NCBI GenBank assembly: GCA_964017065.1
Contig: OZ024783.1
Coordinates: forward strand, 3,211,665 to 3,275,664
DNA: 64,000 bases
Direction: 5' to 3'
DNA from: Haliclona indistincta
Taxonomy: Eukaryota > Porifera > Demospongiae > Haplosclerida > Chalinidae
Made by a program: the position numbers and the translations under genes. The stretch's first letter is position 1. Every line of letters begins with the position of its first letter. Shown one piece after another: positions 23,911 to 36,542 of this stretch. The notes under the pieces are model-generated. The model saw only the letters and a list, made by a program, of their open reading frames with translations, searched no databases and had not been told where the DNA came from.

Positions 23911-23914
<4 letters not shown>

Positions 23915-24240
23915 CTCTGGTGGTTCAACTGGTAGAGTCTTGGGTTTATGACCAGAGAACACTGGTTTTAATCCCAGAGCAGGAGGAAAAATACATCACA
24001 ATTACTCCAGCCCACCCATCTGTAAAATGGGTACCTAGTCTTGTACTGGAGAGCAAAGTGCACTGGCTGTGTCTCATTGATCACTAAAGGCATTGGTTGG
24101 ACTTAGGTGCCCACACCTGCAGTGAGAGACACAGTTGGTGCTCCTGTGAGTTCCTTGCCCGGTTCCACAGCACCGGCACACAGTACCTGCTTGGTGCACA
24201 GGAGCCCTGGCTTTGCCAGGTAAGGTGACCCTTGTGGTAG
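23911..24240 (+). mobile_element. tRNA-derived SINE, copy 1
   Basis: The 5' part carries a pol III A box (TGGTTCAACTGG, 23921-23932) and a B-box-like GGTTTTAATCCC (23964-23975) about 43 nt apart, as in a tRNA gene, followed by an unrelated body. Paralogues at 33608 and 53244 have the better B box GGTTTGAATC(C/A)C. It is not a functional tRNA: no acceptor stem closes. Confidence 0.75.
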
Positions 24241-24766
24241 AGAGACACTTTGCTTTGCTTTTGTGTGCTAGTACTCTTCTTGAAACTACCCAGTACCCAT
24301 CATGTACACTGTCTATTGTAGTTAGTACAGCCCAGAAGCCTTGCTATGATAACAAATCCCAATTTGCTGTGTACCAGAGTGTGTGGTTCATGCTTTTACA
24401 TGTAATTATGGTTCATATTTAATTTCGTCACTAAGATGGATAACTACACAGTATTCTGTTTGAAAATTTTGCTATTAGTGCTGACATAATCTAATTGACA
24501 GATTTTGATTACTCTTTTTATAGAATGGCTCAGGTCAAGTCAGCTCAAGAGAAATTAGAGGATGAGTTATACGAGATGACTAAACCACTCGCTAGGTCAC
24601 GAGAAGATGAGGATTTGGAGAGGTTGCTGAAGGGAAGAGATAGGGAAGGTGATCCCATGCTAGCCTTCATAAAGAAGAAAAAGAAGAGAGAACTGCAGTT
24701 ATCAGGAAAGAAAGGTGACCATCATAACATTTCACTGGATGTTAGTAATTTTTAGGAGGTGTTTAA

Positions 24767-25358
24767 CCCTTTAACTACTACATTATCTTGCTGAAATTTA
24801 ACCTCATAAATGCTGACCACTTCTATCGTGAATATCTCGTGTGTCTTTTGTGCTACTGGTCTCAAATTTGCGTCCTTTTACGCCAGTGAGTAGCCGCAAT
24901 TGCCCATACTCAAGTCGGTCGATATGCCCCTCCCACTTCGAAAGTGAAGTCGGTAAAGTGTAGCGACCTCGTCAAATTTTGCTCAAAGTTAGTGCTTTGG
25001 GGCTGGCTACTGAAAAGTACATGTAAATAGCAGTGGTTTTGGTCAATGTAAAATATAGCCCAGATCGTAGAGAATGCGCCAAAATGTGTTTTCCGAGCAC
25101 CCTGAAGCCATAAAATGTTCAAATTTTCTTGGCAGCCATTTTGTTTTTCCTAAAATGTTGTGGAATTTGCACTGAAGCCATAGAAATGCCGAAACCAATA
25201 CGTTTAGCGCAGGGGGCGCGCCGAAAACCGGTCAATTTTTTTGTGAATATTTGTATTCTTCAATTTGGCTTAATTTTGGGATATTTTAGCACTTTTTCAT
25301 AAAGTTATGCTGTCTGAAGTATGTATGACGCACAATTGCGTCATTAGGGCTTAAAGGG
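24767..25358. mobile_element. piggyBac-type MITE, copy 1
   Basis: Ends CCCTTTAA and TTAAAGGG, with TTAA at 24763-24766 and 25359-25362. The paralogous intron at 34735 has a single TTAA with the same right flank, i.e. the empty site. A second copy is 30773-31362. No transposase. Confidence 0.8.
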
Positions 25359-25990
25359 TTAAGCGATCATTTTAGACCTGATACAACACTCGTCAAAATA
25401 ATGTCTAACCTGCATTCATGATTGTCAGTAAGCTCGTGTGTTGGTCAAGTTGATTTTGACAAGGGCTCTTTGTGTACAGATATAACGATTACAGGATAAA
25501 TTAATTTTAGTTATGGGATAGATAACCAACACGAGATAGTATAAGTCATGAATCAGTAAATGAATATGTTGTGTTTGTCTACATACAGAGAAACCCACGT
25601 ACACTGGGAAATTCCCTGAGAACAGATTCGGTATTCGTCCTGGTTATCGATGGGACGGAGTAGACAGATCCAATGGATTTGAAAAGGCAATGTTTCTGAG
25701 ACGAGCAGAGAAGGTGGCTATCAAGGAAGTAGCTTACAAGTGGAGTACTGAAGACATGTAGTATATACCCTCTCACATGTTAAATATACTATGATAATAA
25801 ATATACTATTGTGTTTGTATAATAATAATTATTTTAAAAAGTTTCTTATAAGTTGTTATAGTAAATAGGTTTAGTGTTTTGAAATGTCATGAATACATGT
25901 ACTAACATTGATATGATTAATAATTGTTTATAAAAAAGTTTTAATGTTATTATAAAGTGTGAAATGTCAAACATGTACTACAAAATGTCA

Positions 25991-28900
25991 TCAATGTGAT
26001 TCCAGCAGATGCTTATAATGTTCGTGAATGTGTGGTGGTAGCTTGTCATAGTCTGATTCATAAAGTCTCAACTTCTTTAATCGACTGTTACCAGCAGCCT
26101 CAATCAGTTGGAGCAGGTTTGTTTTATTCTCATCACCTATCTGTCCAATCTCTAGTACTTCTAGTGTGTGGTGTGACTGTACAATGTTAGTGAGAACAGG
26201 TAGATCACTGTCTAGTAGACCAACAAATATCCCCAGGTAGGTCAGTGAAGTGATATTCATGATCAATGCAGCTAGCGGGTGAAAAAGGTTACGTCTTATG
26301 GTGAGCTCTTTGATGTTAGTGTTCTCATGTTGGAGTAACTCATCATGAAGCACGATAATATCTTCTAGATCATCAAACTTAACAAAATTTAATTCCAGTT
26401 CTTGCAGTGAAGAAGGTTGAAATAATAGTGGGACAAATGTGTTCATAAGAAATTCACAAGTATTCACGTTATCTTGATACTCTAGTCTCTTCAGTCCACT
26501 CCCTGGTGCTATCAGCTGCTGTAGGATAACCACATCATCACGATCATTATGATCATCCGAATTATATATGTATAGATACTCAAGTTCACAAAATTCTTTC
26601 AATGGAACAACAAGTTGAGAAAAAGATAAAGAATGTAAACTCAGATATTGAATTCTCTTCTTAGCAATAGGAGAGGACCTGAGACCCTTTACCAGGAGAT
26701 TAACTCCCTCCATTCCCATATTATCATCAAAAATCAATAGTCCCCATCTTTCATCAAAGTGGCTGATGCAGTATCCTGTGGCATACCAGTCATAACCAAC
26801 TACTGGTTCAACATCTATTGTATCACTATCACTATAGTCCACCTTCACACTATCCATAATGCTAGGACACTCATATGCACAATGGACCAACTGTAGACCT
26901 GTATCATAACGGTTGTTGTTGCTTGCAAGCAGCTGTACCAACACCTGGTACACAGGGTGACTATGATAATCATCATGTCTGTACATTCCTGCCAGAAACC
27001 TCACAACAACACTACCTTCCTCTAGCCATACTACCAGTTTAAAGCCACTAGGATTCACTATAGCAATATGGAGGGCAGTCAAGTATTCTTGAAGAGTGAG
27101 ATGGAGGAAGGAGTAGGAGCACCCAGGACCTGTACACACATTCACACTTGTTGTCTTCTTCATTGTCCCAAGATGCTCGAAGTCCTCACCAAGGTCAGTG
27201 AAGACATACCTTTTCTCACACAAACTCTCATAGGCCACCTTGGCTAGCTGAAGAAGCTGCTGAGCCACTACAGGAGGAAGCTTGCTCATATCCTCTGTAC
27301 ACTGGAGGGAAGGAGGCATGCAATACTCGCTAGGAACCTGACGTGTGGACACGAGGTGCCTGCGAATGAGACCACAAGTGAGAGTGTCAAAGAGCTGTGT
27401 CATGGTTGTAGGGAAGGGAGTATCTGTGTCATAGCTGTCCTGGTATATCAGGGCTACAATCACAGCATTGAGAGGGATGTACATCATACTATATATGGGA
27501 GGATTACTGGTGATGTAAGACAAGAACCCTGCCAGGATATCCCCACTAAACACGCTCTCAGCAAACCGCTTGATATCTTCTTTAGTGAAGCCTAACACCT
27601 CGAGGTGCCTGTCTATGTTATGCTGGCAGAGACTACAGAGCTCAGCGCTTACTGAAGGACGACTGGTGACAATAATAGTAGCCTCTGCCAGGAGCCTACC
27701 CTTGAGTAGATCTATATACACTGAGCCCTCCAGTCGCTGCTCACGAGGAAGCTCATCGAACCCATCGCACACAATGAGCACTCCTTTCCCTCTGCCTATT
27801 GCAGCCAAGAGCTCCTCCATGTTAGTGGTAGCATCACACGGCAGCAGGTCCCCAAGCCAGCGTGCCTCTTGAGCCTTCTTCTCTCTCAACCGAAGTAGCA
27901 CCACTAACTCGTACTGCTTCACACTCTCTAACTCCTCCCACTTGTGACACACCTCCCATGCCAGTGTGCTCTTGCCGATACCTGGTGCACCCTCCACCAG
28001 GACACAACGTACTGGTCTACCATCCTCTCTGGGCTTTAGTATATGATCTAGTGCTATCGGAGCTTTCTCACGCAAGATCTCTTCCGTTAAACCGTGGAGA
28101 CTTTTTCTAGTAAACTCATCTGCTTGCTTCCTGGTGATACCCTTCTTGCTGATGACAGCTAGCTCAATGTAGTGCTTGCTGGCAGTAGTGAGTAGCTTAT
28201 CATCATCAGGGAGTGGCTGTCGGTAACAGTCCTTTAGGAACTGTTTGTACTGTTTCCTGGTGATAGCTGAGGAGAGGAAACACATCATCCACTGGTCATT
28301 AGTGACTGAGTATGTCATTATACCTGTTGTGCTTGAATGAGATGAAGAGGTGATGGAGTAGGAGAGCAAATCACTGTCACACTCCTTAGTCATTTTTGCT
28401 GTAGTCATACAAAGCTGTCACATGATGCTTCATTGCTAACAATTTCATATCTCACCTGATTTGTTTGGAGGAGGAAACAATGATGACTGTCTAGTGATGG
28501 AGGATGGTATCATACTATCATTGGTCTGTTGTGCTATAAGACACTGTCACATGTTATTCCACCATATACACATTCTCTACTCACCAGCTGATGTGTTTGG
28601 TGGTAGGGACGACACCAGTTGAGGAGTGTGCAGTGACTTGAGTTGAGCTACATCAGAACACCATGCACTGGTCAGTGGATGTACTCAGACACACATTATC
28701 ACACTCACCACATGTGGACCTCAGCTTGCCACAGAGGTGCTGCATTGAACTGTCCTTCTCTAGTGCTTCCACAAACTTGTGGTAGTTGCTGGGGTCTCGT
28801 CGGATGATTGTTTCTGTCGCGACTAGTAGCTCTGTCACTTTCTGTTCTCTCAGTGTTAGCTCATTAATCCTGTCTCTTGTGTGACGAGATAGTAGACCAG

Positions 28901-29416
28901 CAGAGTACAGTCTCGCTGCCAGTGGGACGGGGTTCCTGATGTCTTCTAACAGGTCAGCATAATGCCTTTGGAACGAGCGGTACTCAGCGCTCTCGGTCTC
29001 CTGAACAGCAGAATAATAGGCAATGATCAACACTGGTATTTATACACTATGCAGCCAGCGGTCGCGCTCTAGTGCCAGTGGCGGATCCAGAAAAAGTAGA
29101 TCGGGTGGGCCAATGTGCGGCGCAAAGCGCCGGCGAAAGATTTTAGCTAATTAATATTCATGAGAGGCGTAAATAATTGACTCTGACACGCTTCGACGCG
29201 ATAGTCGAGCTAGAAGGTTATACAGCGCAGCGAGCGCGCTAGTCAGTAGTGAGAACTCTGCTCAGAACGGTAAGAATTTTGCACTATAGTTAAAACTTTA
29301 AAATTTTAGGTGGGCTAGTTTGGGTGGGCCAGGCCCTACCTGGCCCACCCCTGGATCCGCCACTGTCTAGTGCAACTAAAGACTAAGAGTCTTACCTGAT
29401 CACTAGAAGACGCCAT
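25991..29416 (-). CDS. CARD-NACHT-LRR receptor D, intact, extra linker exon (953 aa)
   Basis: Exons 29396-29416 (MASSSDQ), 28709-29000 (CARD-like), 28585-28647, 28456-28533 (78-nt linker, MIPSSITRQSSLFPPP) and 25991-28398 sum to 954 codons with stop; introns run 0, 1, 1, 1. This is the only intact unit with the fourth linker exon and the acceptor TACAG before CAAAAATGACTAAGG. Siblings C and F have the two linker exons fused. NACHT motifs GAPGIGKST, LIVCDGFDEL and TSRPS are all present; FLHLTLQEYLTALHIA closes the NACHT region. The LRR end has its own in-frame indels (NTCEFLMNTFVPLLF). Intron 1 carries a hAT MITE. Likely cytosolic immune sensor. Confidence 0.85.
29076..29365. mobile_element. 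hAT-type MITE with 8-bp target duplication
   Basis: TIRs CAGTGGCGGATCCAG and CTGGATCCGCCACTG; perfect 8-bp duplication TCTAGTGC at 29068-29075 and 29366-29373. The equivalent intron at about 58040-58060 is empty. Internal GGGTGGGCC / GGCCCACCC also pair. Confidence 0.92.
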
Positions 29417-29475
29417 ATAAACTGTCTTTTTGAGGGCGTAGATACCGGTATAGTTGTCAATGAATTTGGTTAACT
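29417..29475 (-). promoter_or_regulatory. Conserved 5' flank of NLR D
   Basis: Retains the ATTCATTGACAAC part of the shared block between receptor tail stop (29587) and NLR ATG; the GGTGTGGCT part is reduced. Confidence 0.25.
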
Positions 29476-29586
29476 AATTCCCTATGGTAATTAAATTTTC
29501 ACTAAATCATGTTGATATAATTTCACACAATAAGTGATAGTACAGAATATTTTACTCGATACCAAACAGTGCAGTGGTATTAGTGT

Positions 29587-30090
29587 CTATTGTGAGAATG
29601 CATAATACAGTGGGTTTTGCAAGCCTTGCTGTGTAGCTGCATTGCCATGGTGGTGAGTTGGTTCCCCTTGTCTAGCATCAGTCAGGCACGAATAATCTTC
29701 CATATCTGCAGTGCTGTTATCAGGAATGGAGTAGTGTGGAGCTGCCCTGCTGCTGGTGGTCAGCTTGGCTGGTCTCCTTACTGATGTGTACTGGTTCCCA
29801 GCAGTATCTTGCTGTCCTGCTGCTGATAGTAGCTGAGTGTAGTGAGTACCATAGCAATCTGGAGCTGCTGATCCAGGTGAGCTACTAGCTGTGGTCATGT
29901 ACTGAGAGCATGGTTCTCGTGTGCTAGGGTTTATTCTAGTGTACACAGATGGTGGTGTGAGTGGCTTCTTGGCTTTCCTTGTAGCATGTACAGTGATTGA
30001 TTTACCAGCTGATGGTTGACGTATTGCATTCACTGGTTCACTGAGTTAGTGTCTAACTTGAGGGACATCTTGAATGAAGGCTCTGGTGTA
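29587..30090 (-). pseudogene. Receptor tail exon, copy 3
   Basis: Tail open from about 30033 to the stop at 29587 with SVYTRINPS, NQYTSVRRP and NPLYYAFSQ. A small deletion removes the NSYSEP segment and shifts the frame at about 30040. No transmembrane or FN3 exon upstream. Confidence 0.65.
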
Positions 30091-30636
30091 CTCATTCTCA
30101 ACACACACCAGAAAAGAGTGCACTCGAGACACAATCTAGCTCACAGTCTCCTGCTGTTGGATTTTGACAACTTCAATCTGTCTTGAGGCTCAAAGCTGCT
30201 CGCAAACACAGCCCAACCCACCCAATCACATGGGATGTGAAATTAACAGCTTTTCCAAAACTACAATGATACTACATGATAGCAAGTGGATGGCAGCATA
30301 TTACTGACCTTTTCATTCACTTTTGGATCCACTATCGTGTGATCATGAATTTGTGATGTAAAATACTGATCGATCAACAGTGATAGGAGAAGTAATGGAT
30401 GTACAACATGTGATGAGTATAATGAAGCTCGTGCCTGTACAATACACACGATCATGTGCACAGTATAATCAATGAGTGGACAGTCATGTAATTCATAATT
30501 GTGTAAAAAGTATTGTAAATTTGGACCTTGAAACAGCAATCTCACTGACACTATTCTTCATCAATTCTTTACATTGATACTATCTCATGTTACTGTAGTT
30601 ATTGCTACTATGCTAAAGAGACTTGTTAGCTGCTTT
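30091..30636. repeat. Array spacer, second copy
   Basis: Same non-coding stretch as 10332-10919. No gene seen. Confidence 0.5.
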
Positions 30637-30639
30637 AAT

Positions 30640-30768
30640 GAATTTTCGTCAAAATTTGAAAATCTGGCTATAAATGCTCCAAAAGCGTTGAAAATGTACT
30701 CTAAGTGTTCGAAATATCATTTTGAGACAGTTTCTGTAAGAAATAGAGGGTGAATGATTTCAAGGTGC
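30640..30768. repeat. ~130-bp TTAA-bounded block, copy 1
   Basis: Lies between a TTAA and the next MITE's TTAA. A diverged inverted copy is at 36547-36675, again beside a piggyBac-type MITE. Begins TGAATTTTCGTCAAAA. Confidence 0.5.
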
Positions 30769-30772
30769 TTAA

Positions 30773-31362
30773 CCCTTTAAACACTAAATTATCTTGCTGA
30801 AATTTTAACCTCGTAAATGCTGACCACTTCTATCGTGAATATCTCGTGTGTCTTTTGTGCTACTGGTCTCAAATTTGCGTCCTTTTACGCCAGTGAGTAG
30901 CCGCAATTGCTCACACTCAAGTCGGTCGATATGCCCCTCCCACTTCGAAAGTGAAGCCGATAAAGTGCAGCGACCTCGTCAAATTTTGCTCAAAGTTAGT
31001 ACTTTGGGGCTGGCTACTGAAAAGTACATGTAAATAGCAGTGGTTTTGGTCAATGTAAAATGTAGCCCAGATCATAGAGAATGCGCAAAAATGTGTATTC
31101 CGAGCACCCGAAGCCATAAAATGTCCAAATTTTCTTGGCAGCCTTTTTGTTTTCCTAAAATGTTGTGAAATTTGCATTGAAGCCATAGAAATGCCGAAGC
31201 CAATACGTTTAGCGCAGGGGGCGCTCCGAAAACCGGTCAATTTTTTGCGGTTATTTGTATTCTTCAATTTGGCTTAATTTTGGGATATTTTAGCACTTTT
31301 TCATTAAGTTATGCTGTCTGAAGTATGTATGACGCAAAATTGCGTCATTAGGGCTTAAAGGG
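30773..31362. mobile_element. piggyBac-type MITE, copy 2
   Basis: Ends CCCTTTAA and TTAAAGGG with flanking TTAA (30769-30772, 31363-31366). Very similar to 24767-25358. The paralogous site near 10855 (GCTTTAACTAG) is empty. Confidence 0.8.
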
Positions 31363-32950
31363 TTAACTAGAAATGAGTAGCTCTAAACTTGACGGTCACA
31401 CTGACTCACACAGCAGTTCTTTTTTACTTTAAAGTGATGACTAAACCTCTCACTCGCTCTCAAGGAGATGAGGATTTGGAGAGATTACTGAAACAAGAAA
31501 GAGGGAAGGGGATTCTATGCTCACCTTCATAAAGAAGAAAGGAAGAGAGAATAGCAGCTATCAGGAAAGAAAGGTGCATTACCATTCTAGTGCAGCAGCA
31601 CTGGCACTGACTAGTTATCAAACATTTTAACACATGTGCAAATTCTCTTTTCTCCGAACTACGACAAAATGCTGATGTGCACTGCAGAATAGTTAATTGC
31701 TCCTCTAACTCATACATCAGCTTACATGGTACATATTCATCATGTGTCATGTGATCCACCGTACATGCAGTGCAGCTGTGTCATCAAGATTCTTTTTATT
31801 TTGTCTATTATTCTATTCTGAATTTCCAGTGAAAGTAGTATATTATTCCTCACATTATTCTATTGAAATCATGCTCATCGACTGTGTTGCAACACTTCAA
31901 AAGTGTTTAATAGCATAAAAATTTAAATTGTCTCAAAGAATGATAAGAAAATGAGTCTTTTTAGCAGAAGCTGAAGTATAGACTGAACTGAACATACAAT
32001 AGTACATACTGTATTATTGTCGCTCACACATTCAATGAAAACTTTTCACACTAGAACCTGAGAAAATTTCCCAATTCTCCACTCCGTATAATTATTCTCA
32101 AAAAATTATTCCAGAATAATTATTGTGGACACCCTAAGCGCAGCAGATCGAGGCTGGATTTACGATTACCACAGAGATTTCAAGTCTCAACTGATATCAG
32201 CGTCTTATCTAGACCTCAGCCCACCTCGGCGTACGAGACACTATTATCTATCGAGACACTGACGACTCACCGGCCGATCTTTCATCGTACCAACACTCAA
32301 ACGGCGCCTCTTCTTATCTTAGCCCTCAGTCAGCCATGATGATATCCTCATGCAAGCCCTGATCTAGAAGAGATCTCAGCCCTCTTAGAAGAAACAATCG
32401 ACAAGATATATAGTCATCCCGTGGTCATCCTGAACGACGAACAGCTACCAAGCTCACCAGAAAGTTTAAGACCGTCTAAGCATGCTATGGTCTAGTTAAG
32501 TCCTGCAAAACAGCTGGTAGGCACAACTCAGGGTCTACGGATCTTAGTTCGTCTAGAAGAGGCTGTCAGCCGACTCCAGATTTCAGCCCTCCTCGAAGAG
32601 GCAATACTTCTGGCTCGAAAACACTATCAGGGACTATAGTGCTGGATTACAGACAGCTGAAGTGTTGAGAGACAAGATTTTGGAGGCACGGAGAGAAAGA
32701 GAAAAGTTCTTCAGAGAAAAGGACTCAGAAATTTCCTGCAGAAAGGCAGAGACTGTGTATCGGAAAGATGGGGTGACCCGAGACTGGAGAGAATGTAAAA
32801 GGAAAGAAGAAATGAAGAAAATGGAGAAGAGGGTGAGCTATGTAGACTTGCTTGTACTGCTAAAAGCCCATAAAATTAATAGCCAACTTCCAATGGTTTG
32901 GTAAACCATGCTACTCTTTCCTAGATACCTCATGTAGGGCCCCCCTGTCT

Positions 32951-33528
32951 TTTTTATGTCTTGGTGGGTGGAGCCTCCGGAGGGATACAGTAGTCTGTTT
33001 GTGTCATTCGATCTGTTAAAAGTAGCAAAGAAGCTAGCAGGCTACATGTAGGGCAAGCTCACTCAATCGCTGACATTGTAGACAAGCCCAGTTTAATAAG
33101 TCACCATGTGGTCAGCACTGTTTGGCTTCTGATTGCATAACTAAATTGCTGCAGCTTCTTCAAGTACTGTGTGATATTTAAATCCAGTCAGCTGAATAAG
33201 AATCATGTATAACTATAGCTGTAGTTACTGTATAGTATGTGCAGTGTTCATCTACAGCTTGTCTCTCACTAATAATTGAGTCTTGCTGCAGCTTTACTTT
33301 ATACTGATAATAACTACAGTAATTTGTGTTGTCAAAGCAAAACTGCATGTCCAGTTATCAGCAGCTCTAGTGCTCAAGGTGTCACAGCATTTGTGGTCAA
33401 GACTGTCATGCTTAGTCTCCACTGTCATGTTCAGCTTATAGCTACTGGTACAGCTTCTTCACTGTATCTGTTGTCAATTAAATTTCACTGATCTGCCTGA
33501 AATTCCACTGAGGCATAAGCACCATTGG
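32951..33528. mobile_element. GCCTCGG-family element in BUD13 intron, copy 3
   Basis: Paralogous by duplication to 23241-23825; ends TATGTCTTGGTGGGTG and ATTCCACTGAGGCATAA. Confidence 0.5.
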
Positions 33529-33562
33529 TGCATTCATTGTCTGTGGTAAATCTACAGTCATG

Positions 33563-33564
<2 letters not shown>

Positions 33565-33594
<30 letters not shown>
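33565..33594. repeat. (TG)n microsatellite
   Basis: TG run followed by GGGTGGGTGGGTGGGT, directly before the SINE. Confidence 0.9.
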
Positions 33595-33603
<9 letters not shown>

Positions 33604-33607
33604 GGTG

Positions 33608-33935
33608 GGTGCCTTGGTGGTTCAACTGGTAGAGTCTTGGGTTTATAACCCAGAGGACACTGGTTTGAATCACAGAGCATGAGGAAAAAACATCACAGTA
33701 CTCCAGCCCACCCATCTGTAAAATGGGTACCTGGTCTTGTACTGGAGAGCAAAGTACACTGGCTGTGTCTCATTGATCACTAAAGGCATTGGTGGGACTT
33801 TGGTGCCCATACCTGCAGTGAGAGACACAGTTGGTTCTCCTGTGAGTTCCTTTCCCGGCTCCACAGCACCAGCACACAGTACCTGCTTGGTACACAGGAG
33901 CCCTGGCTTTGCCAGGTAAGGTGACCCTTGTGGTA
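33608..33935 (+). mobile_element. tRNA-derived SINE, copy 2
   Basis: A box TGGTTCAACTGG and B-box-like GGTTTGAATCAC with tRNA-like spacing. Carried here by the BUD13 intron duplication. Confidence 0.7.
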
Positions 33936-35945
33936 GAGAGACACTTTGCTTTGCTTCTGTGTGTGTTATATTCATGAAACTACCCAGTACCCATCATGTA
34001 CACTGTCTATTGTAGTTAGCACAGCCCAGAAGCCTTGCTATGATAACAAATCCCAATTTGCTGTGTACCAGTGTGTGTGGTTCAAGCTTTTAATTGTGAT
34101 TCATATTTAATTTTCGTCACAAAGATGGATAACAATACACAGTATTCTGTTTGAAAATTTTGCTATCAGTGCTGACATAAACTAATTGACAGATTTTGAT
34201 GATTCTTTTTATAGAATGGCTCAAGTAGCCGCCACCTTAATATTATTTATGTACTCAGTCACTGCTTGTTTTCGTATTTCAGGTTTTTGTTTGCACCTTG
34301 ATTATGACATTTTTGATACCTGAAATTGCTGGGAACATGCTAGCCTTCATCAAGAAGAAAAAGAAGAGAGAACTGCAGCTATCAGGAAAGAAAGGTGATC
34401 ATCATAACATTTCACTGGATGTTAGTAATTTTTCGGTTTTCATGAACTGTACCAGCTAACACATATACAGTGTATCAGGATCACATAATGGGAAGGAGCG
34501 GTCGACTCTGTATTTGCTCATAGTATTCAATAACTAAAGACCGCTGCTGTGCGCTTGATAACTTGGGTCATTCTTTGTGCACTGTGGCTAGCTATTTCCT
34601 ACATTTACATTCATCCATGATTCCATGAACTAAGACAAGCAGGAAGTTAAGCCTGAGCCACGATCGCTGTCTTATGTGGTCTCATGTGCTCCTGAGTGTA
34701 TGTGTGCATATGATTAGGATGTGTTTAAGAGATCATTTTAGACTCGGCACAACACTCATCGAAAAAATGTCTAACCTGCATTCATGATTGTCAGTAAGCT
34801 CGTGTGTTGGTCGAGTTGATTTTAACAAGGGCTCTTTGTGTACAGATATAGCGATTACAGTACAAATTAATTTTGGTTATGGGATAGATAACCAACATGA
34901 GATTGTATAAGTCATGAATCAGTAAATGAATATGTTGTGTTTGTCTACATACAGAGAAACCCACGTACACTGGGAAATTCCCTGAGAACAGATTCGGTAT
35001 TCAGTCGTCCTGGTTATCGATGGGACGGAGTAGACAGATCCAATGGTTTTGAAAAGGCAATATTTCTGAGACGAGCAGAGAAGGTGGCTATCAAGGAAGT
35101 AGCTTACAAGTGGAGTACTGAAGACATGTAGTATATACCCTCTCACATGTTAAATATACTATGATAATATACTATTGTGTTTGTATAATAATAATTATTA
35201 TTTTTAAAGTTTCTTATAGTAAAACATTAATAACTGTTTATAAAAAGTTTTGATGTATTATAAGTGTGAAATGTGAAACATGTACTACTATTAATAATGT
35301 GATTCTAGCAGATGCTTATATTGTTCGTGGATGTGTGGTGGTAGCTCGTCATAGTCTGATTCATCAAGACTCAACTTCTTTATTTGACTGTTACCAGCAG
35401 CCTCAATTAGTCGGAGAAGATTTGTGTCATTCACATCACTCTTGTAGTCTATCTCTCCAATCTGTAGTACTTCTAGTGTGTGGTGTGACTGTACAATGTT
35501 AGAGAGAACAGGTAGATTACTGTCTAGCAGATAATTAATCTTCAGGTAGCTAGGTCAGTGAAGTGATATTCATGATCAATGCAGCTAGCGGGTGAAGAAG
35601 GTTACGTGAGATGGTGAGCTCTTTGAGGTTTGTGTTCTCATGTGGGAGTAACTCATGATGAAGCACGATATCTTGTCGATATAAATCTAATGTCAGTTCT
35701 TGCAGTGAAGATGGTTGAAATAATAGTGGAACAAGTGTGTTCGTAAGTATAGACCTGGCAATATATAGGGGGCAACAAGGTTGAATTAGAAGCTATTTTA
35801 ACAGGTTAACAGCAGTTATTAGGTTAACGTCAAAATCTGCACAGTTATGCTGAAGAAGTGACTGGGGTTAACTCAGTCATTCAGTGGTAAACTAGTGGTA
35901 AACACAAGGATATCTGATGGTAGATATACTTGGTTAACTGGCTAA

Positions 35946-36542
35946 CCCTTTAGGGCCTATAGCGGCTTTAGCCGTCATAATTGACTCCACCTACTGTAGA
36001 CGTCATAAATAGTGTGAAAAGTGGTCTAGAAAGGTCAAATAAAGTTTAATAGCAAAGCTAACTTTACCTGAAAAAACCCACTGTTTTTCGCTGCGCCCCC
36101 CCCACTACAATATATAGAACGGGGGGGTTTTTAAAGGGCGGTGTCCCCCCTTTAACCCGGGGTTCGAAGGGGCGGAGCCCCTTGCCGCTTTCGGCATTTT
36201 TGGGGCTTCAGGATGCCCAGAAATGCATACTTGGGCATAGAATATGGTCTAAACTATGCTGTTTGCTCACCTGGACACCACCAGGTTTTTGTATCAGTCA
36301 CAAGGGCTAAACGAAGACCAAAATTGGCTGAAAAATTACGAGGTCGCAGCACTTAAGTGGCTTCAGTTCCGAAGTGGGAGTGGCCAACTCAGAGTTTAGT
36401 ACATGGTCGTAAATTTTGACATGCCAGGAAATAACAGTGCTAGTTTGGAACAGCTAGCGTACTGCATGTTGTAGAAATCGCAAGACAAACTGTCAGTTTA
36501 GAGTAAGCCGAATTTCGTCAAAATAATTCAGTCACTAAAGAT
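35946..36542. mobile_element. piggyBac-type element P3, copy a
   Basis: Starts CCCTTTAGGGCCTATAG and ends CACTAAAGA next to TTAA. Nearly identical to 36680-37276. The inside is distantly related, in reverse orientation, to the MITE at 24767-25358 (shared CTCCCACTTCG and GCGACCTCGT stretches). Confidence 0.65.

Larger units (their letters stand above)
21716..25761 (+). pseudogene. BUD13: BUD13 remnant, copy 2 (most exons kept)
   Basis: Contains a degraded KPLARSxxDEDLERLL exon (21716-21855), a proline/arginine repeat exon near 22440-22530 (YLDLSPPRRTRH) broken by frameshifts, and a basic exon to 23122 with an extra A and an in-frame TGA. Two exons are clean: 24524-24714 (MAQVKSAQEKLEDELYEM to LSGKK, donor GTGACC) and the last exon 25589-25761 ([18 protein letters not shown], ending YKWSTEDM). 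The SPPRR repeats and this C-terminus are hallmarks of BUD13, a RES splicing-complex protein. No N-terminal exons are present, so this copy cannot make full-length protein. It ends 229 bp from the convergent NLR stop. Confidence 0.8.
31435..35131 (+). pseudogene. BUD13: BUD13 remnant, copy 3
   Basis: Degraded KPLARS exon 31435-31577; SPPRR exon near 32210-32235, frameshifted; open basic exon about 32656-32840 (LRDKILEARREREKF to EKR, donor GTGAGC); exon 34215-34398, whose first half is replaced by a hydrophobic segment and which then rejoins at MLAFIKKKKKREL; last exon 34955-35131 with a 4-bp insertion after NRFGI that breaks the frame. It cannot encode a full protein. Its 3' end faces the NLR fragment starting at 35292. 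Confidence 0.8.

Noticed and set aside
23911..23990. Possible tRNA gene
   Set aside because: A and B boxes are present, but no closing acceptor stem, and a long SINE body follows.
23827..24087. ORF with a long CVCVCV run
   Set aside because: Translation of (TG)n plus SINE, not a protein.
25579..25776. Minus ORFs repeated near each BUD13 last exon
   Set aside because: Antisense of the BUD13 C-terminal exon.
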